DNA of 56,347 nucleotides, taken from positions 1 through 56,347 of the forward strand of contig JAFGGQ010000079.1 of NCBI GenBank assembly GCA_016930435.1, written 5' to 3'. The position numbers and the translations under genes were made by a program. Source of the DNA: a bacterium. Lineage in GTDB: Bacteria; UBP14; UBA6098; JAFGQG01. Of the stretch, positions 26,898 to 34,462 are shown in pieces. Below the pieces are notes generated by a model. That model searched no databases and had not been told where the DNA came from. It saw only the letters and a list, made by a program, of their open reading frames with translations. Each line of letters opens with the position of its first letter. Position 1 is the stretch's first letter.

Positions 26898-28262
26898 CTA
26901 TAAACCCGCACCAATACCTACCTCTGAATCATATCCAAAACCCAAACTACTTATTAACTCCGAGTCGATCGCCCTTAAATTATAAAGCTCATTGATTGTT
27001 TCGCCAACCGTATAATGAGAACCCGTTACCAGCGCAACTGCCCTGGGACTTTTTAGTGATTCAAGCATTTCGCGAACAGCTTCACCGATATTCTCTGAAG
27101 GTCTGGAGCCAAAACCCTGCCCGTTAAAAAACCGGGAAAGCTCATCAGAACCACAAGCGCGTGGATTTAGGGGTTTTACCGTAACAAAATCCAAAACTTC
27201 AGGTTCAATCCTTTTCAGGCAACGGGCTATAGCTGTCAGGTCCTTATCCTGTGCCATTCCCAGCAATAGAAATATTCGCTTTTTTGGAAGGAATCTGTTT
27301 ACCAGGTCTATCAATGAGTTAAAGGACATCTCATTATGAGCGACGTCTGCAATAATAAAGGGCGATTCGCTAAGTATCTCGAATCTGCCGGGCCAGTAAA
27401 GCTTTTCGATGCCCGATTTAATCTGAGCAAGGCTTAATTCAAGCCCATTTTGGTTCAACAACCTGACAGCCGTTAAGCTCGTGAGCAAATTGTCCACCTG
27501 GAAATCCCCGCATAGAGGGTAGAAACATCGGAACCCGTCCATACCGGGCAAATACAATGAGATTTGACTCCCATTAATATAATAATCTGCATTAACTAAA
27601 TTAACTAACACATTATTATTATATAATTTAGAATTCCTATTGCTACATTCAGAACGGAATAAACCGGAGAGTTCATCGTCCTGAGATCCCAGCACGGTCG
27701 GTCTGTCACCTTTGATGATTCCGGCTTTTTGGCGTGCTATAGATGGCAAGTCGTTACCCAGGTACCTGGTATGATCGAATCCGATTCTCGTAATTATAGC
27801 CAACTCCGGAAGCAGTACATTGGTTGCGTCATACTCGCCCCCCAAACCGGTTTCAAAAACGCCCCAGGGAACATTGTTATCCCTGAAATAACAAAAGGCC
27901 ATTGCCGTTATAGTCTCAAAAAAGGAAATCCCATTATCTGTTAGATAACTTTTGTTATCATTAATAAAATCAATTATATAATCTTTTGAGATAAAGTTAT
28001 TTCTACCAATTTTAATGCGTTCCCGGAAGCTGACCAAATGTGGTGAAGTAAAAATTCCTACATCTGGTTCAACTTCACCGATAATTGAGGCGACAGTTGC
28101 GGTAACCGAGCCTTTGCCATTAGTACCGGCAATATGAATTGAGCGGAATTTGTCCTGGGGATCTCCAAGGTGTCTGCAAAATTTCCGGATATTATCAAGT
28201 CCGGGCTTAATGCCAAACCGATGCAAATTGAATATATAATTTAAGGTTTCGGGATATGTCAT
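26898..28262 (-). CDS. folC: Folylpolyglutamate synthase / dihydrofolate synthase
   Basis: 454 residues of the Mur-ligase superfamily. Adds glutamate to dihydropteroate or folates with ATP. The P-loop is HIAGTNGKGSVTA (about 43-55), followed by VGIFTSPHLVSFRERI, then VFETGLGGEYDATNVL and AIITRIGFDHTRYLG, which carry the metal ligands. The C-terminal domain has IADVAHNEMSFNSLIDL and FLLLGMAQDKDL. The ATG lies 14 nt after the accD stop, with no clear Shine-Dalgarno, as often in accD-folC pairs. Confidence 0.95.
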   Translation of the reverse strand: MTYPETLNYIFNLHRFGIKPGLDNIRKFCRHLGDPQDKFRSIHIAGTNGKGSVTATVASIIGEVEPDVGIFTSPHLVSFRERIKIGRNNFISKDYIIDFINDNKSYLTDNGISFFETITAMAFCYFRDNNVPWGVFETGLGGEYDATNVLLPELAIITRIGFDHTRYLGNDLPSIARQKAGIIKGDRPTVLGSQDDELSGLFRSECSNRNSKLYNNNVLVNLVNADYYINGSQISLYLPGMDGFRCFYPLCGDFQVDNLLTSLTAVRLLNQNGLELSLAQIKSGIEKLYWPGRFEILSESPFIIADVAHNEMSFNSLIDLVNRFLPKKRIFLLLGMAQDKDLTAIARCLKRIEPEVLDFVTVKPLNPRACGSDELSRFFNGQGFGSRPSENIGEAVREMLESLKSPRAVALVTGSHYTVGETINELYNLRAIDSELISSLGFGYDSEVGIGAGL

Positions 28263-28276
28263 CTAATATGCTATTA

Positions 28277-29122
28277 TCATTTTGGGAGATAAAGGTATTT
28301 CAATAATTGTGACACCACTACTTTAAGGTTTTTTCTCTCTGCGATGATATCGATAAAACCATGTTCCCGGAAGAATTCGGAGGTCTGGAAATTTTCGGGG
28401 AGTTCTTTACCGATAGTTTGTTTAATCACTCTTGGGCCGGCAAATCCAAGCAGGGCTTTAGGTTCGGCGATAATAACGTCTCCCAGGGATGCATAGCTTG
28501 CCATGACACCAGCGGTAGTTGGATTGGTCAATATAGTAAGATAAGGGAGTTTTTTTTCGGAGAGTATTGAAAGCAATGCGCTGGTCTTAGCCATTTGCAT
28601 CAGGGACAGTATCCCTTCCTGCATACGCGCCCCGCCGGATGCGCAGACTATAAGCAGTGGGATTTTAAGTTCAATAGCTCGTTCTATAGCCCGGGCGACC
28701 TTCTCCCCTACCACTGAACCCATGCTTCCGCCAATGAACCGGAAATCCATTATGGCAAGGCTAACCCGAATTCCGGAAATTGTGCAGGTTCCACTCAACA
28801 ATGCTGAATTCAAACCGGTTTTTTTTACGGCCTCTTTAACGCGCTCGGGATAGCTTTTCGAGTCACTAAAATTCAGCGGGTCAGTCGATCTTAAAAGAGC
28901 ATCCTTCTCCTGAAAGCTATTCTCATCGGAAAGTATTTGCAAATATCTGGAAGCATCAATTTTGATATGGAAACCGCAGTTGGGACAGACCCATAATTTC
29001 TTTTCCAGTTCCTTGCGGTAGATGATCTCCTGACATGATTCGCATTTCAGCCATAATCCATCAGGAATCTCTTTGGGTTTCTGTTGCTGGATACCCTTTG
29101 CTATTTTGTTAAACCAGGCCAT
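28277..29122 (-). CDS. accD: Acetyl-CoA carboxylase carboxyltransferase subunit beta
   Basis: 281 residues. Forms the carboxyltransferase with AccA and makes malonyl-CoA for fatty acid synthesis. The N-terminal zinc ribbon has C27, C30, C46 and C49 (CESC and CPNC). The crotonase-like core includes SALLSGTCTISGIRVSLAIM, FIGGSMGSVVGEKVARAIE, ASGGARMQEGILSLMQMAK and PTTAGVMASYASLGDVIIAE. The gene sits 14 nt before folC and 57 nt after PNP, probably one transcript. accA is not in the window. Confidence 0.97.
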   Translation of the reverse strand: MAWFNKIAKGIQQQKPKEIPDGLWLKCESCQEIIYRKELEKKLWVCPNCGFHIKIDASRYLQILSDENSFQEKDALLRSTDPLNFSDSKSYPERVKEAVKKTGLNSALLSGTCTISGIRVSLAIMDFRFIGGSMGSVVGEKVARAIERAIELKIPLLIVCASGGARMQEGILSLMQMAKTSALLSILSEKKLPYLTILTNPTTAGVMASYASLGDVIIAEPKALLGFAGPRVIKQTIGKELPENFQTSEFFREHGFIDIIAERKNLKVVVSQLLKYLYLPK

Positions 29123-29179
29123 ATTTGATTATAATCAGTTTGAAATTGTGGAGTCAAATTACTCTCAAATAAGGAAATG

Positions 29180-29974
29180 TCAATTTAAATCTTTGATGAC
29201 AGATGTCAGGAATTTTGAAAGGACCGTCCCCCCCTCAACTGCAGTTTTTAGGACGTCCTGATGATTGGGAATACCCTTTCCGTGGACATTTGTGATAAAT
29301 GCCAGGCCCAGAACATTGAGGTTCAGATTTACTGCCAGTTGAGTTTCAGCGGCTATGGACATAGAGATGGCTTGCATTCCTATTTTTCTCAGGAAGTGTA
29401 TTTCAGCGGGTGTTTCGTACATAGGTCCCGGCACGGCTACCAGTGTTCCCTTTTGAATTCCGAAATTCATTTTTTTTGCGGTATTCAGCGCCAGTTTGAC
29501 CAGTTCCGGATGGAATAATGCAGGTTTGTTGAGTTTGGTATCAAGGCCCGGTGAGGGTGCCGCAAATTGCAGGTCGAGAATATCCGTAATGATCATAAGG
29601 TCTCCCACCTTGAATTCCGGGTCAATACCACCCGCAGAGCACGTCAGGATAACATTCCGGCAGCCTAATTGCTCTAAAATTCTTATTCCGAAAGTTACAG
29701 ATTCCCAGCCTTCGCCTTCATAAAGGTGCTTTCGTCCCTGAAGCGCAGCCACATTATGATTACCTATGCTGCCAAAAACAAAATTGCCCGGATGGCCCTC
29801 CACCCTACTTACAGGATAACCAGGGATATCCTTATAGGGAAAGGCTATTTTGTTATTCATTAGAGCAGTAAATCCGGACAATCCTGAACCAAGAACCAGG
29901 CCGGTATCCGGCGGATATTGAATTTTATCCGCAATGTATCTATTGGCTTTAATAATTTTTTTTAATTGTTTCAA
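29180..29974 (-). CDS. Purine-nucleoside phosphorylase (trimeric, class I)
   Basis: Splits purine ribonucleosides or deoxyribonucleosides with phosphate. 264 residues from a TTG at 29974, which follows AGGTGG by 7 nt. An upstream TTG at 30022 would give 280 residues but has no ribosome site. Landmarks are LVLGSGLSG (phosphate loop), VEGHPGNFVFG, GRKHLYEGEG, LTCSAGGIDPEFKVGDLM, the base-site glutamate in GPMYETPAEI, and the purine-contacting Asn in AFITNVHGKG. Upstream of accD-folC. Confidence 0.93.
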   Translation of the reverse strand: MKQLKKIIKANRYIADKIQYPPDTGLVLGSGLSGFTALMNNKIAFPYKDIPGYPVSRVEGHPGNFVFGSIGNHNVAALQGRKHLYEGEGWESVTFGIRILEQLGCRNVILTCSAGGIDPEFKVGDLMIITDILDLQFAAPSPGLDTKLNKPALFHPELVKLALNTAKKMNFGIQKGTLVAVPGPMYETPAEIHFLRKIGMQAISMSIAAETQLAVNLNLNVLGLAFITNVHGKGIPNHQDVLKTAVEGGTVLSKFLTSVIKDLN

Positions 29975-30087
29975 TCGACTTCCACCTGTTGTTTCCCGAA
30001 CGTATTCTGTCTTCCCTTCCAATGATGGCGATTAGTGAATTAGGGTAATAAATCCATTTGAAAATTCATATCCTTTTTTTCCCATCC

Positions 30088-30173
30088 GTCCCTACGGGAC
30101 TGAAATTTAATCAGATCATTAAACCCCATCAATAAATTGATGGGTTAATTTCGCATAATCCCTCACGGGATTA
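30088..30173. repeat. Cluster of three REP-like hairpins
   Basis: Three short perfect stems within 86 bp: GTCCC/GGGAC (30088-30092, 30096-30100), CCCATCAA/TTGATGGG (30125-30132, 30137-30144) and TAATCCC/GGGATTA (30156-30162, 30167-30173). All are topped or closed by CCC/GGG. The first and third match the kind of short 'CCCGTAGGGA' palindromes dispersed in many FCB genomes, often linked to RAYT transposases; no such gene is present here. They fill the gap between PNP and the cassette-like island. Confidence 0.6.
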
Positions 30174-30175
30174 AC

Positions 30176-30299
30176 GGTTGAGTATATGAAAAGTAGGCGA
30201 TTGCGAACTTCAAACTTATCAAAACGAGATAATTTTCAAACGGGTTTCAGCCCTTGAACTTACTACTATCACGCCTATTTTGGATATACATTGTTCGGG
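30176..30299. repeat. attC-like imperfect palindrome, copy A
   Basis: The outer arms GTATATGAAAAGTAGGCG (30182-30199) and the complement of CGCCTATTTTGGATATAC (30272-30289) match at 15 of 18 positions, with a longer, partly paired middle. It ends in CATTGTT (30289-30295). The first 27 nt match copy B (30933-30959) at 23 positions and the total lengths agree within 1 nt. It lies 6 nt beyond the stop of the DUF6624 gene, where an integron cassette would carry its attC site. Confidence 0.65.
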
Positions 30300-30305
30300 G
30301 CAGTA

Positions 30306-30905
30306 TTATTTTATCCAACCTACTGATTTTCTCCATTTGTCATATTCTCGTCTTCTTTCTTCAAAGTCTTTCGGTGGTCGTTGTTTCTCGCTTTTCACTC
30401 TATTTTTCATGATTTCAGTCTGTTCTTCAAGCGTGTTTAAACCAAGAGCTTTTCTCCTTTGGTTTACTTTTGCGGAGTCGTCAAATTGATTAGGTTTCAT
30501 TTCTCCATTTTCGTTCCAATCAAATTGAGTTCCGTAGAGTTGTGGTTTTCCTTCAAAAACGGCTATTCGGTCGGTCAAGTATGCTAAGCATTTCGGGTCT
30601 GCTTTTTTTTCGTTAACAGCAATTTCTAATAGTCTTGCAGATTTTTTCATAAAGTTAGGTTGCCCGATAGAGTGCTGAATAATGAGCCAAGCAGCATTAC
30701 TTGCTTCTTCGCCAACTTTATCAGATGTCGGAAACCCAATTTTTTCCATTATCAGGTTGAGTTCTTTGGCATTTTCATTATTCAAGACTTCCATTTCCTG
30801 ATTGTAGCCATTTGAAAGAGTTCCTTCCCTTATCAATTCAGTTCTAAGTTTGTCGTCCTTCTTTTTAAGTCCAATTAACTTCCTAGAGATTTTATCAAAG
30901 TCCAT
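30306..30905 (-). CDS. DUF6624 family protein in cassette-like unit
   Basis: 199 residues from the ATG at 30905. A longer frame to 31049 only reads through the palindromic element and is not used. The segments SNAAWLIIQHSIGQPNFMKK, LAYLTDRIAVFEGKPQLYG and TQFDWNENGEMKP are typical of DUF6624, a family of unknown function found sporadically in bacteria. No signal peptide or transmembrane helix is seen. The DNA is more AT-rich than that of flanking genes. It lies between two related palindromic elements on the same strand as the nuclease-like gene. Confidence 0.82.
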   Translation of the reverse strand: MDFDKISRKLIGLKKKDDKLRTELIREGTLSNGYNQEMEVLNNENAKELNLIMEKIGFPTSDKVGEEASNAAWLIIQHSIGQPNFMKKSARLLEIAVNEKKADPKCLAYLTDRIAVFEGKPQLYGTQFDWNENGEMKPNQFDDSAKVNQRRKALGLNTLEEQTEIMKNRVKSEKQRPPKDFEERRREYDKWRKSVGWIK

Positions 30906-30932
30906 TATGCTCTTTTTTAAATTAACCCAAAA

Positions 30933-31054
30933 GGTTGCGTGTATGAAACGTTGGCGATTAAGGGCTTCGTACTTGTCCACCCAAAACTTAAACTTGCTAA
31001 GAGCCCGAAACTTGCGGAAACCACTGTCCGCCCTATATTTTATACCCATTGTTG
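30933..31054. repeat. attC-like imperfect palindrome, copy B
   Basis: Begins GGTTGCGTGTATGAAACG and ends with CATTGTT (31047-31053), the same layout as copy A at nearly equal length (about 121 nt to the CATTGTT). The outer arms GTATGAAACGTTGGCG and GTATAAAATATAGGGCG (read on the other strand) pair imperfectly. An inner GGGCT/AGCCC stem is also present. It overlaps the last 15 nt of the nuclease-like gene and precedes the DUF6624 gene, as expected for a cassette junction. Confidence 0.65.
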
Positions 31055-31660
31055 TGTGTAGTTTTTTTGTTCTTTATATGATTTCGTTATTTCACTTTTT
31101 AATTCACTATATCTTTTGGGTTCAGTCAGTTTTTTTAATGAATTAATTGTGATTGAACTCTGACTTCTTTCGTAGTTGTCAAGTCGATAAGTTGGTAGGA
31201 TATAAAAATCCCATTGTTCCATTTTTAATGGGTCAATCGTTTTTTGGTCTTTATGTTTTAAATGGCATAATACGTAAAGGTCAGCATGTCTTTTTGCTTC
31301 TCCACTTTCCATATTTGTTTCTGCGTCCCAATATCTTGCAGGCCTGATTGAAAATGAAATGGTCGAAAAGCTCTTTTGGTTCCAACTTTGGATATAAGCG
31401 GCAGATTTAACTTCTATTTTTATTCCATCTTCTGTCGTCAAGTCATAAGCATCCCATTCGTTTCTTAAATTTTCGGGATTTAGTCCGACTGCTGTTCCAA
31501 CAACAAATTCTGCAAATCTTCCGCGAGTTGCATTGCTCAGAATGTCTGATACACTCCAACGCCAAAAGTCCAACAGGTTATAGTTCGTATTCTGTCCATT
31601 GTCCGTTAAACTTTCTTTTCCGGTTTTTGGACTGGCTTTTATTTCTTTGAGTTCGTTCAT
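31040..31660 (-). CDS. Putative PD-(D/E)XK nuclease-like protein in cassette-like unit
   Basis: 206 residues, no signal or membrane segment. A restriction-endonuclease-like core can be proposed: E51 in RFAEFVVGTAVGL, D70/D73 in NEWDAYDLT, and E83-x-K85 in IKIEVKSAAYIQSW, the usual D-(x)n-E-x-K spacing. The second half (WDFYILPTYRLDNY, then a KKL-containing tail) resembles small hypothetical proteins carried on accessory DNA. The ATG has no Shine-Dalgarno; only an AT-rich TAATTTAAA precedes it. Codon use is AT-rich. Could act in defence or element maintenance; that is speculation. Confidence 0.68.
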   Translation of the reverse strand: MNELKEIKASPKTGKESLTDNGQNTNYNLLDFWRWSVSDILSNATRGRFAEFVVGTAVGLNPENLRNEWDAYDLTTEDGIKIEVKSAAYIQSWNQKSFSTISFSIRPARYWDAETNMESGEAKRHADLYVLCHLKHKDQKTIDPLKMEQWDFYILPTYRLDNYERSQSSITINSLKKLTEPKRYSELKSEITKSYKEQKNYTQQWV

Positions 31661-31670
31661 TTTAAATTAC

Positions 31671-31735
31671 GCACAACGTATGTCTATATTCATTGTTGTT
31701 ACAGCACAAATCTGGAGGGATAACAACAATTGTTG
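31671..31735. repeat. Short attC-like / terminal element, copy C
   Basis: Upstream edge of the two-gene island. ACAAC (31673-31677) and GTTGT (31695-31699) enclose GTATG and TATATTCATTG, the end boxes of copies A and B without their middle. ATTGTTGTTA (31692-31701) also pairs exactly with TAACAACAAT (31721-31730), and a 12-bp palindrome CAACAATTGTTG lies at 31724-31735. The following 31736-31880 has no convincing gene. Confidence 0.5.
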
Positions 31736-31880
31736 ATACATTCCATTTACCATATCAAACCTTTTACTCAAAAAAAACATCAACTGGATTTCAAATTTTA
31801 CCAATCGCCTTTTTGGACAACAAAAATGATCTAATCCTTTTTTATTACCCAGCAAGGGAAAAATCCCCCTTTTCAGAGCT

Positions 31881-32555
31881 TCACCTCGTTTTGAATTTTT
31901 TCATGTAAACTGGCTCGATTGAATCCGGCGCAGTGAAATCGCTGCATTCATATTTCATAGTCCCTATCATTGCCACGGAGACTGCTGATGGATAGATATT
32001 ATTCGGTGAAGCAAACCGGGCTCTTTCACCTAAAAGCCCTGTTATCTCGTCCTTATAGGTATGGATGGCTTCGCCGGTAAAGATGATCGTTTTTTCAACC
32101 GGTATAAGTTTTACAAAATCAGCTAACTTGCGACATTCAGCCGGGAGCAACTCCTGAGGGAGACCGTCCTGGCAATTAAAAAGGGCAGAAGCCACCTGGC
32201 CTTCCCGTGCATCCAGAATTGGAGCTATCAAGAATGGATTAGGTGCAAAAAGATAAGCCATTGCCTTCAGGGTATTTACTGTGACCAGGGCTATGTTATT
32301 CTCCACCACCAAACCCAATACAGTAGCCAAACCAACCCGCAAACCAGTATAAGCCCCCGGACCCGTGGAAATGGCAATTGCATCGATGTCATTCAGGGTG
32401 AGTTCCCGTGCCCGTAGCAAAAAAATAAGGGCAGGAATAATAGTAGCTGAATGCTTTTGAGTATGGGAGCATCGGATATCCCCTTCAAGCCGTCCCTCAT
32501 TCAATAAAGCTATAGCCGTAATTTCAGTAGAACTGTCAATACCCAGGATACGCAA
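31881..32555 (-). CDS. tsaB: tRNA threonylcarbamoyladenosine biosynthesis protein TsaB
   Basis: Non-catalytic ASKHA-fold partner of TsaD and TsaE in forming t6A37 of ANN-decoding tRNAs. 224 residues. Opens RILGIDSSTEITAIALL, followed by the diagnostic AIAISTGPGAYTGLRVGLAT and a LDAREGQVASALF segment. The start is a TTG at 32555 with GGGAGGAG upstream. It lies 11 nt after the glmS stop, so it is the last gene of a glmM-glmS-tsaB transcript. Confidence 0.95.
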   Translation of the reverse strand: MRILGIDSSTEITAIALLNEGRLEGDIRCSHTQKHSATIIPALIFLLRARELTLNDIDAIAISTGPGAYTGLRVGLATVLGLVVENNIALVTVNTLKAMAYLFAPNPFLIAPILDAREGQVASALFNCQDGLPQELLPAECRKLADFVKLIPVEKTIIFTGEAIHTYKDEITGLLGERARFASPNNIYPSAVSVAMIGTMKYECSDFTAPDSIEPVYMKKFKTR

Positions 32556-32566
32556 AATACTCCTCC

Positions 32567-34402
32567 CTATTCGACGGTTACGCTTTTGGCCAAATTACGG
32601 GGTTGGTCGATATCGCACCCGCGGTTGACGGCTATATGATAAGCCAGGAGTTGAAGGGGTATTACGGAGAGCAGGGGGACCAAAAATGGCTCGGTAGGAG
32701 GAATGTATATTACGTGATCCACAAGTTCCCGGATAAAGTTATTCCCTTCGGTAGCTACGGCTATGACATTGCCGCCACGGGTTTTGACCTCTTTAATGTT
32801 GCTGATGATCTTTTCATAGATAGGGTCATCGGTAGCAAGAAAAATTACCGGCATATTTTCATCGATAAGGGCAATGGGCCCATGTTTCATCTCTGCCGCT
32901 GGATAGCCTTCTGCATGTATGTACGAGATCTCCTTGAGCTTAAGCGCTCCCTCTAAAGCCACCGGGTAATTATAGCTTCTTCCCAGGTAGAGGAAATTAT
33001 TCCATTGATAATACTGATCGGCAATATTTTTAATAATTAGGTTATTCTTTTCATTTTCAAGTATATTAGCCACCTTAACGGGGATCATCTGGATTTCCTT
33101 TAAAATCTGGGTACCCCGGTCCACACCCATGCCCTTCATTCTTCCAAGCATCAGTGCAATCAGGTTGAGGGTCATTACCTGTGAAGTAAATGCTTTGGTA
33201 GAAGCGACGCCTATCTCCGGGCCAGCGTGAATATATACTCCGGCGTCGGTTTCCCGAGCGATACTGCTTCCCACTACATTGCAGATACCGAGGCCGACAG
33301 CCCCTTTACGCTGCGCTTCTCGAAGTGCAGCCAGCGTATCTGCGGTCTCGCCCGACTGGCTTATCACAAAAACAATGTTACCAGGATTAATTACCGGATT
33401 ACGGTACCGGAATTCAGAGGCATATTCCACCTCAACGGGAATGTCCGCCAGTTCTTCGATCAGGTATTCCCCTATCAGGCTGGCGTGGAAACTTGTTCCG
33501 CAAGCGGTAATAATAATCCTGTTACTCTCCCGAAGCAGGCTGAAATAGGGTTTCAATCCATTCAGACGGCTGGAGCCGGCAGGTTCATCCAGGCGGCCCC
33601 GAAAAGCGTTCTGAAGTGTTATCGGCTGTTCATAGATCTCCTTGAGCATAAAATGGTCATGACCGCCTTTCTCAATCTTGTGGAGATCCCAGGAGAGCTT
33701 TTCCACCATTGGGACCACCGTCTTGCGGTCAAGGGTGGTAATGTCATAGCCGTCACGTGAAAGGCAAGCTATCTCCTTTTCCTTCAAATATATGACCTGA
33801 TTGGTATGTCTGATAATAGCTGCTGCATCTGATGCCAGAAAGTATTCTCCTTCTCCCTTACCTATCAAAAGCGGGCTGCCGTGCCTCGCAGCATATACCT
33901 TTCCGGGCTCTCCCTCAAATAGTATTCCCAGACCATAAGTTCCTTCCAGCTCCAGAAGGGCAACCCTGACCGCCTCCAGGAAATCTCCATCATAAGCCTC
34001 TTCGATAAGATGAGCGATGATTTCCGTATCGGTTTCAGTTTCAAATCGATGGCCCTTTTTCTCCAGATACTTTTTCAGGGTATAATAATTCTCGATGATC
34101 CCATTATGAACCAGGGCGATCTTTTTTGATCCGTCCATTTGAGGATGAGCGTTCAGTTCGGAGGGTTCACCGTGAGTTGCCCAACGGGTATGGGCTATAC
34201 CTGAAGTGGCTGAATACTCTGTATGCGCAATCAATTCCTTTAAACGGGCAATCTTACCCCGCTGCTTTATACAGAGCAGTTTATTATTTTCCCAGATGGC
34301 CAAACCCGCCGAATCATAACCCCTGTATTCCAACATTTCCAACCCTTCCATCAGAATGGGTACCGCTGGTCTGTCTCCAATATATCCTACAATTCCGCAC
34401 AT
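32567..34402 (-). CDS. glmS: Glutamine-fructose-6-phosphate aminotransferase (isomerizing)
   Basis: Makes glucosamine-6-phosphate from fructose-6-phosphate and glutamine, the entry to UDP-GlcNAc. 611 residues, usual length. The N-terminal glutaminase starts MCGIVGYIG with the nucleophile Cys2 and contains HTRWATHGEPSELNAHP. Two SIS domains follow (CGTSFHASLIGEYLIE; FLYLGRSYNYPVALEGALK), and the classic C-terminus DQPRNLAKSVTVE ends it. The ATG follows GGAGG by 10 nt. There is no room for a glmS ribozyme in the 60-bp gap upstream. Confidence 0.98.
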   Translation of the reverse strand: MCGIVGYIGDRPAVPILMEGLEMLEYRGYDSAGLAIWENNKLLCIKQRGKIARLKELIAHTEYSATSGIAHTRWATHGEPSELNAHPQMDGSKKIALVHNGIIENYYTLKKYLEKKGHRFETETDTEIIAHLIEEAYDGDFLEAVRVALLELEGTYGLGILFEGEPGKVYAARHGSPLLIGKGEGEYFLASDAAAIIRHTNQVIYLKEKEIACLSRDGYDITTLDRKTVVPMVEKLSWDLHKIEKGGHDHFMLKEIYEQPITLQNAFRGRLDEPAGSSRLNGLKPYFSLLRESNRIIITACGTSFHASLIGEYLIEELADIPVEVEYASEFRYRNPVINPGNIVFVISQSGETADTLAALREAQRKGAVGLGICNVVGSSIARETDAGVYIHAGPEIGVASTKAFTSQVMTLNLIALMLGRMKGMGVDRGTQILKEIQMIPVKVANILENEKNNLIIKNIADQYYQWNNFLYLGRSYNYPVALEGALKLKEISYIHAEGYPAAEMKHGPIALIDENMPVIFLATDDPIYEKIISNIKEVKTRGGNVIAVATEGNNFIRELVDHVIYIPPTEPFLVPLLSVIPLQLLAYHIAVNRGCDIDQPRNLAKSVTVE

Positions 34403-34462
34403 TTATTATATTCCTCCATATTCTTGTATTGCCGGCGTTTAGTTAACCTTTCCAGCACGATG

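Noticed and set aside
26786-26995. Short forward frames upstream of the glycosyltransferase operon
   Set aside because: They run into folC on the other strand, have no ribosome site and an amino-acid make-up of random AT-rich DNA.
30906-31049. N-terminal extension of the DUF6624 protein by 48 residues
   Set aside because: The extension is read through palindromic element B, and the family homology starts after the ATG at 30905.
31693-31908. Forward 71-residue frame between the island and tsaB
   Set aside because: Overlaps the tsaB end and the inverted repeats of element C; no recognisable motif and no clear ribosome site.
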